DNA of 64,000 bases, from contig PAPY01000007.1 in NCBI GenBank assembly GCA_002709565.1, positions 1 to 64,000 on the forward strand. The letters are read 5' to 3'. This stretch comes from Legionellales bacterium. Lineage in GTDB: Bacteria; Pseudomonadota; Gammaproteobacteria; UBA1113. The notes beneath the pieces were generated by a model, which had not been told where the DNA came from, ran no database searches, and saw only the letters and a list, made by a program, of their open reading frames with translations. Made by a program: the position numbers and the translations under genes. Below are positions 18,341 to 27,218 of this stretch, in pieces; within the stretch, counting starts at the first letter, position 1, and the number at the start of each line of letters is the position of its first letter.

Positions 18341-18910
18341 ATGCCCCGCACAGTTAAACAAATTGCAGAACAAGCACTAACCACGTTATCCCAGTTTTCA
18401 CAAACTGAGCTGCGCGATGAACCTCGCCAGCTACAAGCGTATCAGTTTGTTCAGAACCAAATACTCAATTTGTATGAGAATGATGAGAATAGCTACTTTA
18501 CCTCACCTGAAGATTCGTTAAGACGAGTCATTAAAGCCATCTATCATGGATACGAAGATTCAGGGGCAGCAGACTATGACGTTGACGAAAAATTTATTTA
18601 TCTCAAACCATTGCAAACGCTGTTATCTATTTCAGATCCTGATTTGCAAGAATATATGGATAAATTGGCGATGAGAAGAATACATAGTGTGGGAGATTCC
18701 TATAATCCAGAATTCTATGATTATGATCAAGAAGCACTAATGCTAGAAGCATTGCAGGCGTTAGTCGCGCAAAAAGTCACTAGTGAGTTTGGTTTTGATC
18801 TCTATGATGTGAGTCGTCAAATGAGAGAAACTAAAGATAATGTGTTGCAAGCAATTGATAATGTTGCTGAACAGTTCTCTTCAAATAAGTTGTTTAAGCA
18901 TCTCCGCTAA
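18341..18910 (+). CDS. Hypothetical acidic protein overlapping rdgB
   Basis: This 189-residue acidic protein, mostly predicted helical, resembles no family I recognise. The ATG at 18341 has AGGA six bases upstream; the ATG at 18335 abuts that site. Its last 30 bases overlap the convergent rdgB gene. Tyr/Asp-rich stretches such as YNPEFYDYDQEA lie near residue 125. It lacks a signal peptide and membrane helices. Confidence 0.7.
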   Translation: MPRTVKQIAEQALTTLSQFSQTELRDEPRQLQAYQFVQNQILNLYENDENSYFTSPEDSLRRVIKAIYHGYEDSGAADYDVDEKFIYLKPLQTLLSISDPDLQEYMDKLAMRRIHSVGDSYNPEFYDYDQEALMLEALQALVAQKVTSEFGFDLYDVSRQMRETKDNVLQAIDNVAEQFSSNKLFKHLR

Positions 18911-19471
18911 TTGCCGCAACGCTTGTCCTCTGTGACTGAGTTGATTTTTGCGCTCAGCGCTTAGCTGGGCTGCCGTGCAGTTCTCTTCAGGCACAAAGAA
19001 TATGGGGTCATAACCAAAACCACCATCACCCACGGATTCTTTCAGCAAATACCCCTCCCAAGTACCATGACAAATGATAGGGGTTGGATCGTCCTCATGT
19101 TGCATAAAAACAATTACACAGTGATAGCGAGCCGTTGGTTTATCAACATCAGCGGTATTCTGGAGTAATTTCGCAAGATTTGCTTCATCACTGGCATTCT
19201 CACCGCTATAACGCGCTGAAAAAATACCCGGCGCGCCGTTTAATACATCTACCGCAATACCAGAGTCATCAGCAATAGCAGGTAAGCCTGTTTCACGACA
19301 GCCATGGCGGGCTTTGATGATAGCATTCTCAACAAAGGTTAAACCCGTTTCTGCTACTTCAACAATACTGAATTCACTCTGGGGAATAGCTTGGTAATCA
19401 AAGTCTACCAGCAGCTCGTTCATTTCTTTGAGCTTACCGGGATTATTGGTAGCAAGCACGCATTGTTTCAC
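18881..19471 (-). CDS. rdgB: RdgB/HAM1 non-canonical purine NTP pyrophosphatase
   Basis: This cytoplasmic house-cleaning enzyme hydrolyses dITP, ITP and XTP to monophosphates. The family motifs are clear: the N-terminal LATNNPGKLKEM, the SGIAVDVLNGAPGIFSARYSG block, and GGFGYDPIFFVPE. At 196 residues it has normal length. The GTG start overlaps the glutamate dehydrogenase stop by 4 bases, so the two are coupled. rdgB also belongs to the yggS-yggT cluster in E. coli, which fits this neighbourhood. Confidence 0.95.
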   Translation of the reverse strand: MKQCVLATNNPGKLKEMNELLVDFDYQAIPQSEFSIVEVAETGLTFVENAIIKARHGCRETGLPAIADDSGIAVDVLNGAPGIFSARYSGENASDEANLAKLLQNTADVDKPTARYHCVIVFMQHEDDPTPIICHGTWEGYLLKESVGDGGFGYDPIFFVPEENCTAAQLSAERKNQLSHRGQALRQLAEMLKQLI

Positions 19472-20763
19472 GCTAATACCTCTTCTGAGAAAAATGTATG
19501 AGTGCCTTGGGCTTCGATAGCTTGACCCAAACGATTTAGTGCATGGACATAGGCAGCGGTGCGCATATCACAGTGATGCTGTTCCATTAAATTGTAGACA
19601 TTATTGAATTCTTCGCTCATGCGTTTTTCGAGTCGTTTATGGATGTCATCAACGTCCCAATAGTAGCCTGATTTATTCTGCACCCACTCGTAATAACTCA
19701 CGGTTACACCGCCGGCATTAGCGAGAATATCCGGCACGACGAGAATATCACGTTTCGCCAAAATATCATCGGCGCCGTGACCAATAGGACCATTGGCGCC
19801 TTCAACAATATAAGGGGCTTTGATATGACTGGCATTGTCTTTGGTGATGACATCCTCAAGGGCTGCGGGGATCAGAATATCTACGTCTAATTCTAATAAC
19901 TCTTCATTAGTGATTTGTTTGGCTTCTACTACTTCACACACTGTCCCTTCACAATACACAGCGCGTACGCGTTTGGTGTCATTCTTGGTATGGATGATGC
20001 TGGGGATATCGAAGCCACTATCAGAATAGATCCCTCCTTGGGAGTCACTGATTGCAACAATCCGATAACCATCTTGGTGCAAGAGAGCTGCAACATGTTG
20101 GCCGAGGTTACCAAAGCCCTGGATAGCAACGGTTTTGTCTTCCGGTGTCCAGCCAAGTTTTTTTTCTAACTCTTTAATGCAGTAATACACCCCGCGACCG
20201 GTGGCTTCGTTACGCCCCAGACTGCCGCCTAGGGGAATAGGTTTGCCAGTGATCACAGCAGGTGTGTATTGGCGGACAATCTTTGAGTATTCATCCATCA
20301 TCCAACCCATGATCATGGCATTGGTATAAACATCCGGTGCAGGAATATCAGTATCTGGACCAATGAAATCAACAATTTGTTCGATAAAGCCGCGGCTCAG
20401 TCGTTCTAATTCCAGCCTCGATAAGTGCTTTGGATCGACCATCACGCCACCTTTGGCACCACCATAAGGAATACCCATCACCGCACATTTGAAGGTCATC
20501 CAAAATGAAAGCGCTTTGACTTCATCAAGACTGACATTGGGATGAAAACGAATACCGCCTTTGGTGGGGCCACGGGTATCATCATGGCGCACGCGATAAC
20601 CGGTAAATACCCGTAGACTGCCGTCATCCATACGTACAGGGACGGAGACCTCAAGTGTTGCACGGCAATATTTTAAACGTTCGAGGGATTCAGCTTCGAT
20701 GTCAGCAAATTTTGCTGCTTTGTCTAAATGGGTAATGGCATCCTTGAATAAGCTCGTTGGCAT
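19468..20763 (-). CDS. gdhA: Glu/Leu/Phe/Val-family dehydrogenase (glutamate dehydrogenase)
   Basis: The 431-residue enzyme interconverts glutamate and 2-oxoglutarate. The substrate domain shows GGAKGGVMVDPK with the catalytic-region lysines, and the family signature GYRVRHDDTRGPTKGG lies near residue 52. The Rossmann dinucleotide motif is GFGNLGQHVA at about residue 216. Its length matches the NAD-type GudB/RocG-like class rather than the 450-residue E. coli NADP enzyme. AGGAGG precedes the start. It is flanked by an amino-acid permease gene and rdgB in one operon, so uptake of glutamate as carbon source is likely. Confidence 0.93.
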   Translation of the reverse strand: MPTSLFKDAITHLDKAAKFADIEAESLERLKYCRATLEVSVPVRMDDGSLRVFTGYRVRHDDTRGPTKGGIRFHPNVSLDEVKALSFWMTFKCAVMGIPYGGAKGGVMVDPKHLSRLELERLSRGFIEQIVDFIGPDTDIPAPDVYTNAMIMGWMMDEYSKIVRQYTPAVITGKPIPLGGSLGRNEATGRGVYYCIKELEKKLGWTPEDKTVAIQGFGNLGQHVAALLHQDGYRIVAISDSQGGIYSDSGFDIPSIIHTKNDTKRVRAVYCEGTVCEVVEAKQITNEELLELDVDILIPAALEDVITKDNASHIKAPYIVEGANGPIGHGADDILAKRDILVVPDILANAGGVTVSYYEWVQNKSGYYWDVDDIHKRLEKRMSEEFNNVYNLMEQHHCDMRTAAYVHALNRLGQAIEAQGTHTFFSEEVLA

Positions 20764-20764
20764 G

Positions 20765-22162
20765 TTAATTCCTCCTAAATTGTTTTACCCCAAAAAAAAT
20801 CAACGGCGGGCAACACATAATAAGTAGCCACGTTACCATAGTTATTTCATAATGCAAAAGGCTCGGTAGGTCGATGTTTTTGGGTGGGAAGAATCCAATT
20901 ACAATGGTGATAATGCTGACAATAATACCGCTGCAAGAAACCAACCAAATGCCCAATTTGCCGCCGGGGATCCGAAATGCCCTTGGTGTATCCGGTCGTT
21001 TGTAACGTAAATAAATAGCCGCTGCAAACATGAGAATGTACATACCCATGTATAATTGGGCCGTCATTGCGGTTAAGATCCAATACGAGCTATTAATAGT
21101 GGGCATGAACAAAAACAAACAGGCCAGCAGTGTCACCAAGACGCCTTGATAGAGCAACAAACCAATCGGCGCGCCAGTGCTGGTTTCTGTACGCAAATAG
21201 CCACCAACCTCGGCATCATTTAAGGCTACCAGCAAACCACGGTTAGGGGCGATGATCCAATTACTCACTCCCCCAAGGCTGCCAATGACAATGGCTAGGG
21301 CTAGAATTGGCGTCATCCAACTGATGTGGTCAGCGACGAAGAATTTACTAAAAGCTTGCATGACACCTGACACTAGGCTCAACTGGTTGCCAGGGACAAT
21401 GATGGCAATACTCAACGATGCCAATAGCATGGTGAAAAAAATAAATAACACCGAAATCAATAACGCCCGCGGATAATCCCGTTGCGGGTTCTTGACATCG
21501 GAGGCGTGGGCGGTGGCAATTTCAATACCACAAAAACACAGTACCACGCCCGTCAGAGAAACCATCATGCTAGTATCATGGGCGTCAGGCAGCAAATGAT
21601 GTAATTTAAAATCAATTTGCAAGTCATGACCGGTGGCGACCCAGGTAATGCCCAAACCAATAATCAATATCATTGGAATAATGAGTCCACCAATACCACA
21701 GACAGCACTAAAGCGCGCCGAGCTTTTAAGGCCAGCCATATTAATAAAGGTCAAGGCCCAAAACGTACCAATGATAACGCCACAGAGATAAAAGCGATTG
21801 TTGGCAAGCGCGGGACTGATGAGATAAGCCAGGGACCCAGCCACAAACGCCAGGATTGTTGGATACCAAATGACATTCTCCACCCACTGGAACCAAATAG
21901 CGAAGAAGCCGGTTTTTTCACCAAAGGCTTCTCGCACCCAGACATAGACGCCGCCAGTTTTCGGCCAACCAGTAGCAAGCTCCGAGGACACTAAGGCGCT
22001 GGGTACCAAAAAGAACAGACCCGCCATAATGAAGAAAAAGATCAAAGGACTGCCAAATAATGCGGTAGCGGGGAGGTTACGAATACTATCCACCGAGGTG
22101 ATCGTAATCATAACAATAGTAAAGATGCTTAAGGCTTTGGTTTTATCCGCCGTTATGGTCAT
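20765..22162 (-). CDS. APC-family amino-acid permease or antiporter
   Basis: This 465-residue protein has about 12 membrane helices. The APC-superfamily N-terminus (ITSVDSIRNLPATALFGSP) and the FCGIEIATAHASDVKNPQRDYP segment in the middle resemble glutamate/GABA antiporter-like members. Its stop lies one base before the glutamate dehydrogenase start, indicating a transport-plus-catabolism operon. It probably imports glutamate or a related amino acid, but the substrate is inferred from the neighbour. Confidence 0.9.
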   Translation of the reverse strand: MTITADKTKALSIFTIVMITITSVDSIRNLPATALFGSPLIFFFIMAGLFFLVPSALVSSELATGWPKTGGVYVWVREAFGEKTGFFAIWFQWVENVIWYPTILAFVAGSLAYLISPALANNRFYLCGVIIGTFWALTFINMAGLKSSARFSAVCGIGGLIIPMILIIGLGITWVATGHDLQIDFKLHHLLPDAHDTSMMVSLTGVVLCFCGIEIATAHASDVKNPQRDYPRALLISVLFIFFTMLLASLSIAIIVPGNQLSLVSGVMQAFSKFFVADHISWMTPILALAIVIGSLGGVSNWIIAPNRGLLVALNDAEVGGYLRTETSTGAPIGLLLYQGVLVTLLACLFLFMPTINSSYWILTAMTAQLYMGMYILMFAAAIYLRYKRPDTPRAFRIPGGKLGIWLVSCSGIIVSIITIVIGFFPPKNIDLPSLLHYEITMVTWLLIMCCPPLIFFGVKQFRRN

Positions 22163-22235
22163 TAATTACCCATTTAATCCCGCAAAAGTGGACATAGTGT
22201 CTACGATTGTGGCGGGGAATGCAAATGCGGCGCTG

Positions 22236-22817
22236 TCATTGTGACATGACCATCTGCGCCCCAAACGCCATAATCGGCTGGCTGATGATGATAGTGGTAA
22301 TTTGCAATAACAATATCGCGCCAATGGGGGAGAGATCCAAGCCGCCAATGGGTGGGATCAGGCGTTGTATAGGCCGCAGGATGGGACTATTCAGTCGGTA
22401 AATAATTTCCAAAAACGGATTGTAGCGGGTCGGACGGAGCCAGCTTAGTATTACTTGGATAATGATGGAGTAGAAGAAGATATGCAGCACTTGATTCAAC
22501 AATTCGCCGATTGACCAAACAACAATGCCGGCGATATTAGGAATGGTGCCGGCTTGCAGTAGCACCAGGGCGATGACTTTTAGCACTTCGAGAGCAACGG
22601 CTAATAAGGCAACAGAAAAATCAATGCGTTTGTAACAAGGAATGAGCTTTTGTAGCGGGTGAGTCAATGGTTTAGTGAACTTAATGACAAATTGACACAC
22701 AGGATTGTAAAAGTCAGCACCAATCAGCGGCAACATGAATCGCAAAATCACGATAAAAATATAAAGATCAAATAGCACTTGTAGCAGAAACAATCCTGCA
22801 TTATGGAGAGGTGTCAT
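22236..22817 (-). CDS. yggT: YggT-family membrane protein
   Basis: This 193-residue inner-membrane protein is built of two YggT repeats. Each repeat has two hydrophobic segments and a conserved NP-containing turn, FYNPVCQFVIKFTKPL near residue 36 and YNPFLEIIYRLNSPILRPI near residue 130. The family is linked to cell envelope or osmotic functions and often sits beside proC and yggS, as here. The start at 22817 has AAGG seven bases upstream. Confidence 0.92.
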   Translation of the reverse strand: MTPLHNAGLFLLQVLFDLYIFIVILRFMLPLIGADFYNPVCQFVIKFTKPLTHPLQKLIPCYKRIDFSVALLAVALEVLKVIALVLLQAGTIPNIAGIVVWSIGELLNQVLHIFFYSIIIQVILSWLRPTRYNPFLEIIYRLNSPILRPIQRLIPPIGGLDLSPIGAILLLQITTIIISQPIMAFGAQMVMSQ

Positions 22818-22840
22818 GTGTATACCTTAATTCTCTTGTA

Positions 22841-23668
22841 TCAATTGCCGCGGAATAGCTCGGCAATTTCCCGGGCTCGTTCGTCGGCAGCTTTCATTGC
22901 GTTAGCAACGATATTACAAAAGTTATCTCTTTCCAAGAGATTTATGGCTGCCTCAGTTGTGCCGCCAGGGGAGGTTACCCGTTCCCGTAGTATTTCCACA
23001 TCCGTGCCACTCTCGAGTAATAATTTTGCGGCGCCCAGCGCCGTCTGAATACTGAAGAGTTTGGCAACATCAGGGGATAGACCTAAGCCTTCGGCTTCCC
23101 GTTGTAAGGTTTCGATCATCAAGAAAAAATACGCTGGACCGCTGCCGGAGAGTGCCGTAATGACATCCATTTGTTCCTCAGTGTCTAACCACTCGGTGAT
23201 ACCGACAGCTCGAAGCAAGTGTTCAGCAATGTCTTTTTGCTGCCTATCAACCAGTTTGTTGGCGTATAAGCCTGTCGCGGCGGCCCCGACCAAGGCGGGG
23301 GGATTGGGCATGCAACGTACGATTGGCACATTGTTGCCAAGCCATTTAGACAAGACATCCGTTGGCACGCCAGCGGAGATTGAGATCACCAAGGATTGGC
23401 GTAATTGCACAATATCAGCAAGCTCTTGGGATACTTCAGCAAGGACTTGGGGTTTGACACATAAGACGACAATTTTGGCCTGGTTGGCGGCTTCTTTATT
23501 ATCGGTAGTGGTATTGATGTGGTAGTTGGAAGCTAATATTTCGAGCTTTTCTTCGCGAATATTGCTGGCCCATATTTTTTGTGGGGGATAATTATCAGTG
23601 ATGAGTCCGCCAATCAGGCTAGTCGCCATATTGCCGGCGCCGATAAAGGCGATTTCTGTTGTTTCCAT
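22841..23668 (-). CDS. proC: Pyrroline-5-carboxylate reductase
   Basis: The enzyme performs the last step of proline synthesis, reducing pyrroline-5-carboxylate with NAD(P)H. The Rossmann motif is IAFIGAGNMATSLIGGL at the N-terminus. The signature with SGSGPAYFFLMIE lies near residue 162, and the C-terminal dimerisation helices with VTSPGGTTEAAI near 220. Started at 23668 it has 275 residues, the normal size; a longer frame to 23809 translates into the upstream repeat array. It lies 23 bases before yggT. The cluster with yggS is broken by the ATPase cassette at 23.8-25.4 kb. Confidence 0.95.
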   Translation of the reverse strand: METTEIAFIGAGNMATSLIGGLITDNYPPQKIWASNIREEKLEILASNYHINTTTDNKEAANQAKIVVLCVKPQVLAEVSQELADIVQLRQSLVISISAGVPTDVLSKWLGNNVPIVRCMPNPPALVGAAATGLYANKLVDRQQKDIAEHLLRAVGITEWLDTEEQMDVITALSGSGPAYFFLMIETLQREAEGLGLSPDVAKLFSIQTALGAAKLLLESGTDVEILRERVTSPGGTTEAAINLLERDNFCNIVANAMKAADERAREIAELFRGN

Positions 23669-23770
23669 AACTCTCTGGTTCCTTCTCTCAGTTACCGACA
23701 GCATACGGAAAATCAATAGAGAAATAAAGAGGGTTTTTTTGAGTAATTTCATAGCGTTAAAAGCATCAAA

Positions 23771-23912
23771 GGTGCGCAAAACCTGCAATTGTCGATTATG
23801 CGCACCCAATTTCTTGCTTTTTGGGTGCGCAAAACCTGCAATTGTCGATTATGCGCACTAAATTTCTTGCTTTTTAGGTGCGCAAAACATACAATTGTCG
23901 ATTATGCGCACC
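23771..23912. repeat. Three tandem 53-bp repeats upstream of the DUF234-type ATPase
   Basis: Units start at 23771, 23824 and 23877, a strict 53-bp period. Each begins with a 36-bp core bounded by GGTGCGCA and TGCGCACC with CAATTG at its centre, so each core is itself an inverted repeat. The 17-bp link reads CAATTTCTTGCTTTTTG or nearly so. Unit 3 has two changes in the centre and unit 2 one at its end. The array lies in the divergent region between proC and the ATPase gene and ends 16 bases before the ATPase start codon. Confidence 0.95.
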
Positions 23913-23928
23913 TTTAAAGGAGGGGTTG

Positions 23929-25377
23929 GTGAAAAAGTTACCATTTATTGGCCGGCACCGCTACTTAGAGAAACTACGACAAATGCTCAATAAGAAAAGC
24001 GCCACCCTAGCTGTTGTGAAAGGGCGTCGCCGTATTGGCAAAAGTCGACTCATCCAAGAGTTTTCTAAGGACTACCAATTCTATGAGTTTGTTGGCTTGA
24101 GCCCTGATGAGGGGATCACTGAGCAAGATCAGCGGGATAATTTTGCCAGATTGCTTGAAAAGTATTTCCAATTGCCGCCACTCAGAACAACAGATTGGTC
24201 TGATTTATTGACCGTTCTCGCGGAAAACACTGCCAATGGCCAAGTTAATATTCTGTTTGATGAAATTAGCTGGATGGCGATGGATAGCCCTACCTTTTTG
24301 CCGAAGTTAAAAAATGCATGGGATACAGAGTTCAAAAATAACCATCAGTTAACCTTAATCTTGTGTGGTTCCGTCTCAGTCTGGATCGAAAAAAATATAT
24401 TAAGCAGTACCGGATACTTTGGCCGGATCCCCGTACGAATTAGTCTGGATGAGCTGCCATTACCTGATTGTAATGAATTACTTCACGCACAAAACTTTGT
24501 GGGTGGTACTTATGACAAATTTCAATTACTTGCCGTTACCGGAGGTATTCCTTACTACCTAGAACAATTGCAGCCAGGTTTCACAGCGGAGCAAAATATT
24601 CGGCAATTATGTTTTTATGAAGACGCGTTATTTGTCAATGAATTTGATTTAATTTTCCATGATGTTTTTAATTCGAGAAGCGATATTTACAAAAAAATAG
24701 TCATGCTTCTTGCTGATGGTAGTATGGAGTACAATGATGTTTGTGACAAACTTCAATATTCCCGTAGTGGCAAGCTCTATGACTACCTCAATGACTTGAT
24801 TGTTGCGCGGTTTATTAGTCGGGATTATACCTGGAGCATAAAAAGCGGCAAAGTTGCACGGTTGAGCAAATACCGCTTGAGTGATAATTATTTACGGTTT
24901 TATCTGAAATATATCGCACCAAAGCGTGAGCTTATTATGCAGGGACTCTATGAAGATGTAGACTATATGCATTTGCCTGGCTGGCAAACGACCATGGGAT
25001 TACAATTTGAGAATCTTGTTCTGAAGAACAAAAAATCATTATTATCATTACTCGGCATAAATCCTTCCCATGTTGTTGCGAGTAATCCATTTTTCCAGCG
25101 TAAGACTACTCGACAAAAAGGCTGCCAGATTGACTTGCTAATTCAAACCCGCTATCAGAACTTATTTGTTTGCGAAATTAAATTTTCAAAGAATCAATTG
25201 GGTATGGATATCATTAATGAAGTGGACGAAAAAATAAAACGCTTATCACTGCCAAGAGGTTTCTCTTGTTTTCCGGTACTTATTCATGTGAATGGTGTGA
25301 GTGATGCAGTATTAGACGAGGGTTATTTTACCAAGATTATTGATTTTGGGGAGTTGCTCGTCTCCAGCGAGAAATAA
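23929..25377 (+). CDS. Archaeal-type P-loop ATPase with C-terminal DUF234/PD-(D/E)XK-like domain
   Basis: The 482-residue product starts at GTG 23929 with AAGGAGG five bases upstream. It shows a Walker A (VVKGRRRIGKSRL, about residue 28), a Walker B (ILFDEISWM, about 110) and a sensor region LILCGSVSVW near 145. A winged helix follows at about 270-330. The C-terminus carries QIDLLIQ, then FVCEIKFSK, spaced like the D and ExK of a PD-(D/E)XK nuclease. Such solitary ATPases are common in archaea and host-associated bacteria and their role is unknown. It lies on the opposite strand to its neighbours, which form a conserved cluster, so it was probably inserted. Confidence 0.88.
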   Translation: MKKLPFIGRHRYLEKLRQMLNKKSATLAVVKGRRRIGKSRLIQEFSKDYQFYEFVGLSPDEGITEQDQRDNFARLLEKYFQLPPLRTTDWSDLLTVLAENTANGQVNILFDEISWMAMDSPTFLPKLKNAWDTEFKNNHQLTLILCGSVSVWIEKNILSSTGYFGRIPVRISLDELPLPDCNELLHAQNFVGGTYDKFQLLAVTGGIPYYLEQLQPGFTAEQNIRQLCFYEDALFVNEFDLIFHDVFNSRSDIYKKIVMLLADGSMEYNDVCDKLQYSRSGKLYDYLNDLIVARFISRDYTWSIKSGKVARLSKYRLSDNYLRFYLKYIAPKRELIMQGLYEDVDYMHLPGWQTTMGLQFENLVLKNKKSLLSLLGINPSHVVASNPFFQRKTTRQKGCQIDLLIQTRYQNLFVCEIKFSKNQLGMDIINEVDEKIKRLSLPRGFSCFPVLIHVNGVSDAVLDEGYFTKIIDFGELLVSSEK

Positions 25378-25378
25378 A

Positions 25379-26059
25379 CTATTCTCTCTCGCCAAACACT
25401 GCCGTGCCCACTCTGATCATCGTGGCTCCCTCAGCAATGGCTGCTTCAAAATCATTGGTCATGCCCATGGATAAGGTATCAATCAAGATCCCTTGTTGAT
25501 GCAGGGAAAGAAATAAATCTTGTAATTGATGATAAGGGCGCCGTTGCTCGTCAAAATCATCACAAGGGGCAGGGATGGTCATCAAGCCCCGGAGTTTGAG
25601 GTGGGGCAGGGAGACAATGGCGTGGGCCAAATCATGGGCCTCATCAACGCTAACGCCTGACTTGCTGGCCTCACCGCTGGTGTTGATTTGGAGGCAGATA
25701 TTTAGTGGCGCAAGGCTACTTGGCCGCTGGTCATTGAGTCGTTGGGCAATATCAAGGCGGCACACACTGTGAACCCAGGCAAAATGCGCTGCAAGCAGGC
25801 GGGTTTTGTTGCTCTGAATGGGGCCAATGAAATGCCATTCCACATCCTCGTCCTTGAGTGCTGCGATTTTGTCGAGGGCTTCCTGGGCATAATTTTCACC
25901 AAAAGCCCGTTGTCCTGCGGCAATGGCTGTTCTAATTTTATCCACAGGTTGCTTCTTTGAGACGGCGATGAGCTTCACAGAACCGGGTTTTCTCCCCCAT
26001 TTGCTCTCAGCGTCTATAATTCGAGTATGTATGTGGTTTAACTGGGTTGTAATACTCAA
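25379..26059 (-). CDS. yggS: YggS/PLPBP pyridoxal-phosphate homeostasis protein
   Basis: This cytoplasmic PLP-binding TIM-barrel protein keeps vitamin B6 balanced. The PLP lysine lies in KLIAVSKKQP near residue 32 and the family signature GENYAQEALDK near 55; HFIGPIQSNK follows near 80. The TTG at 26059 gives 226 residues, matching the family. A further in-frame TTG at 26077 would overlap pilT. It is divergent from pilT, an order known from Pseudomonas. The ATPase cassette separates it from proC. Confidence 0.92.
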   Translation of the reverse strand: MSITTQLNHIHTRIIDAESKWGRKPGSVKLIAVSKKQPVDKIRTAIAAGQRAFGENYAQEALDKIAALKDEDVEWHFIGPIQSNKTRLLAAHFAWVHSVCRLDIAQRLNDQRPSSLAPLNICLQINTSGEASKSGVSVDEAHDLAHAIVSLPHLKLRGLMTIPAPCDDFDEQRRPYHQLQDLFLSLHQQGILIDTLSMGMTNDFEAAIAEGATMIRVGTAVFGERE

Positions 26060-26076
26060 TGGATTAGGTGCCCCCA

Positions 26077-27111
26077 ATGGATATATCTGAATTACTGGCC
26101 TTCAGCGTTAAGAATAAAGCATCGGACTTACACTTGTCATCTGGTTTACCCCCTTTGATTCGGGTGGATGGTGATTTACGCCGGGTTAATTTACCTGAGT
26201 TGGATGACAAGCAGGTTGAAGCGCTCTTGTATGAAATCATGAATGACACCCAACGCAAAATTCTTGAGGAGCAGTTTGAAGTAGACTTCTCTTTTGATAT
26301 TCCCAAACTTGCTCGCTTTAGGGTGAATGTGTTTTATCAAGACCGCGGTCCCGCGGGGGTGTTTCGAACTATTCCAACAGAAATAGCAACCTTGGATGAA
26401 TTAGGGATGCCGGATGTTTTTAAAAGTATTGCCAAGAGCAAAAATGGCCTAGTACTGGTAACTGGGCCAACGGGTTCGGGTAAAAGTACAACGTTGGCAG
26501 GCATGGTAGATTACATTAATAACGAGCGCTACGATCATGTCATTACCATTGAGGATCCTATTGAGTTTGTGCATAAGAGTAAAAAATGTCTGATTAACCA
26601 GCGTGAATTACATATGCATACCCATAGTTTTGACCAAGCCTTACGTTCTGCTTTGCGGGAAGACCCTGACGTTATTCTTGTTGGTGAGATGCGGGATTTG
26701 GAAACCATTCGCTTAGCATTGACCGCTGCTGAAACCGGTCACTTGGTGTTTGCCACCTTGCATACCAGCTCTGCCGCTAAAACGATTAACCGTATTATTG
26801 ACGTTTTTCCTGCGGGTGAGAAAGATATGGTGCGTTCGATGTTGTCTGAATCACTGCAAGCGGTGATTTCGCAAAGCTTACTAAAGAAAGTTGGTGGTGG
26901 TCGCGTTCCAGCGTTGGAAATAATGGTATGTAACATGGCTATTCGTAACCTTATCCGTGAAGATAAAGTCGCACAAATGTACTCTGCCATCCAAACCGGC
27001 CAAGCTGAAGGTATGATGACATTAGATCAGCATATGAAGGAGCTAATTTCAAATAATCTCATTAGTGCCGCGGAAGCGGAGAAATACGCGAAGAGTAAGT
27101 CGGAGTTCTAA
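26077..27111 (+). CDS. pilT: Type IV pilus retraction ATPase PilT
   Basis: This hexameric cytoplasmic motor depolymerises the pilus for twitching and DNA uptake. The product has 344 residues, the usual PilT length. Visible are a Walker A (GPTGSGKSTT, about residue 132), the Asp and His boxes with IEDPIEFVH and TLHTSSAAKTI, the Walker B with DVILVGEMRD and the AIRNLIRE motif typical of PilT. No other pilus genes are in the window. The last 84 bases are repeated 191 bp downstream. Confidence 0.96.
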   Translation: MDISELLAFSVKNKASDLHLSSGLPPLIRVDGDLRRVNLPELDDKQVEALLYEIMNDTQRKILEEQFEVDFSFDIPKLARFRVNVFYQDRGPAGVFRTIPTEIATLDELGMPDVFKSIAKSKNGLVLVTGPTGSGKSTTLAGMVDYINNERYDHVITIEDPIEFVHKSKKCLINQRELHMHTHSFDQALRSALREDPDVILVGEMRDLETIRLALTAAETGHLVFATLHTSSAAKTINRIIDVFPAGEKDMVRSMLSESLQAVISQSLLKKVGGGRVPALEIMVCNMAIRNLIREDKVAQMYSAIQTGQAEGMMTLDQHMKELISNNLISAAEAEKYAKSKSEF

Positions 27112-27142
27112 GTTATCTCATAACCTAATGCGATGGGAGATT

Positions 27143-27176
27143 CTTAAGAGGGAGAATCGTCATTCTCCCTCTTAAG
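27143..27176. terminator. Perfect 15-bp hairpin after pilT
   Basis: CTTAAGAGGGAGAAT at 27143-27157 pairs perfectly with 27162-27176 around a CGTC loop. It lacks a following T-run, so it may be a terminator, a REP-like element or an operator. It lies between the two copies of the pilT 3' end. Confidence 0.55.
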
Positions 27177-27181
27177 CGCGA

Positions 27182-27200
27182 GCGCGAATTCATTTCGCGC
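27182..27200. repeat. GC-rich inverted repeat between the pilT tail copies
   Basis: GCGCGAA at 27182-27188 and TTCGCGC at 27194-27200 form a perfect 7-bp stem with a five-base loop, immediately after the 15-bp hairpin. Purpose unknown. Confidence 0.4.
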
Positions 27201-27218
27201 GTAGCGTAATACTCGGTC

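Noticed and set aside
21617-21994. 125-residue plus-strand ORF
   Set aside because: It is antisense to the amino-acid permease gene and has no family resemblance or start signals.
23061-23525. 154-residue plus-strand ORF
   Set aside because: It is antisense to proC, has low-quality composition and no ribosome-binding site.
23771-23912. CRISPR array with 36-bp repeats
   Set aside because: The 36-bp cores look CRISPR-like in length, but the links are only 17 bp and nearly identical to each other. There are no unique spacers and no cas genes, so it is a tandem 53-bp repeat.
23878-23928. N-terminal extension of the DUF234-type ATPase
   Set aside because: The frame runs back through the third repeat unit and translates it. 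The strong AAGGAGG before GTG 23929 marks the real start. Frames on either strand across the array (23598-23861, 23669-23809) are likewise repeat translations.
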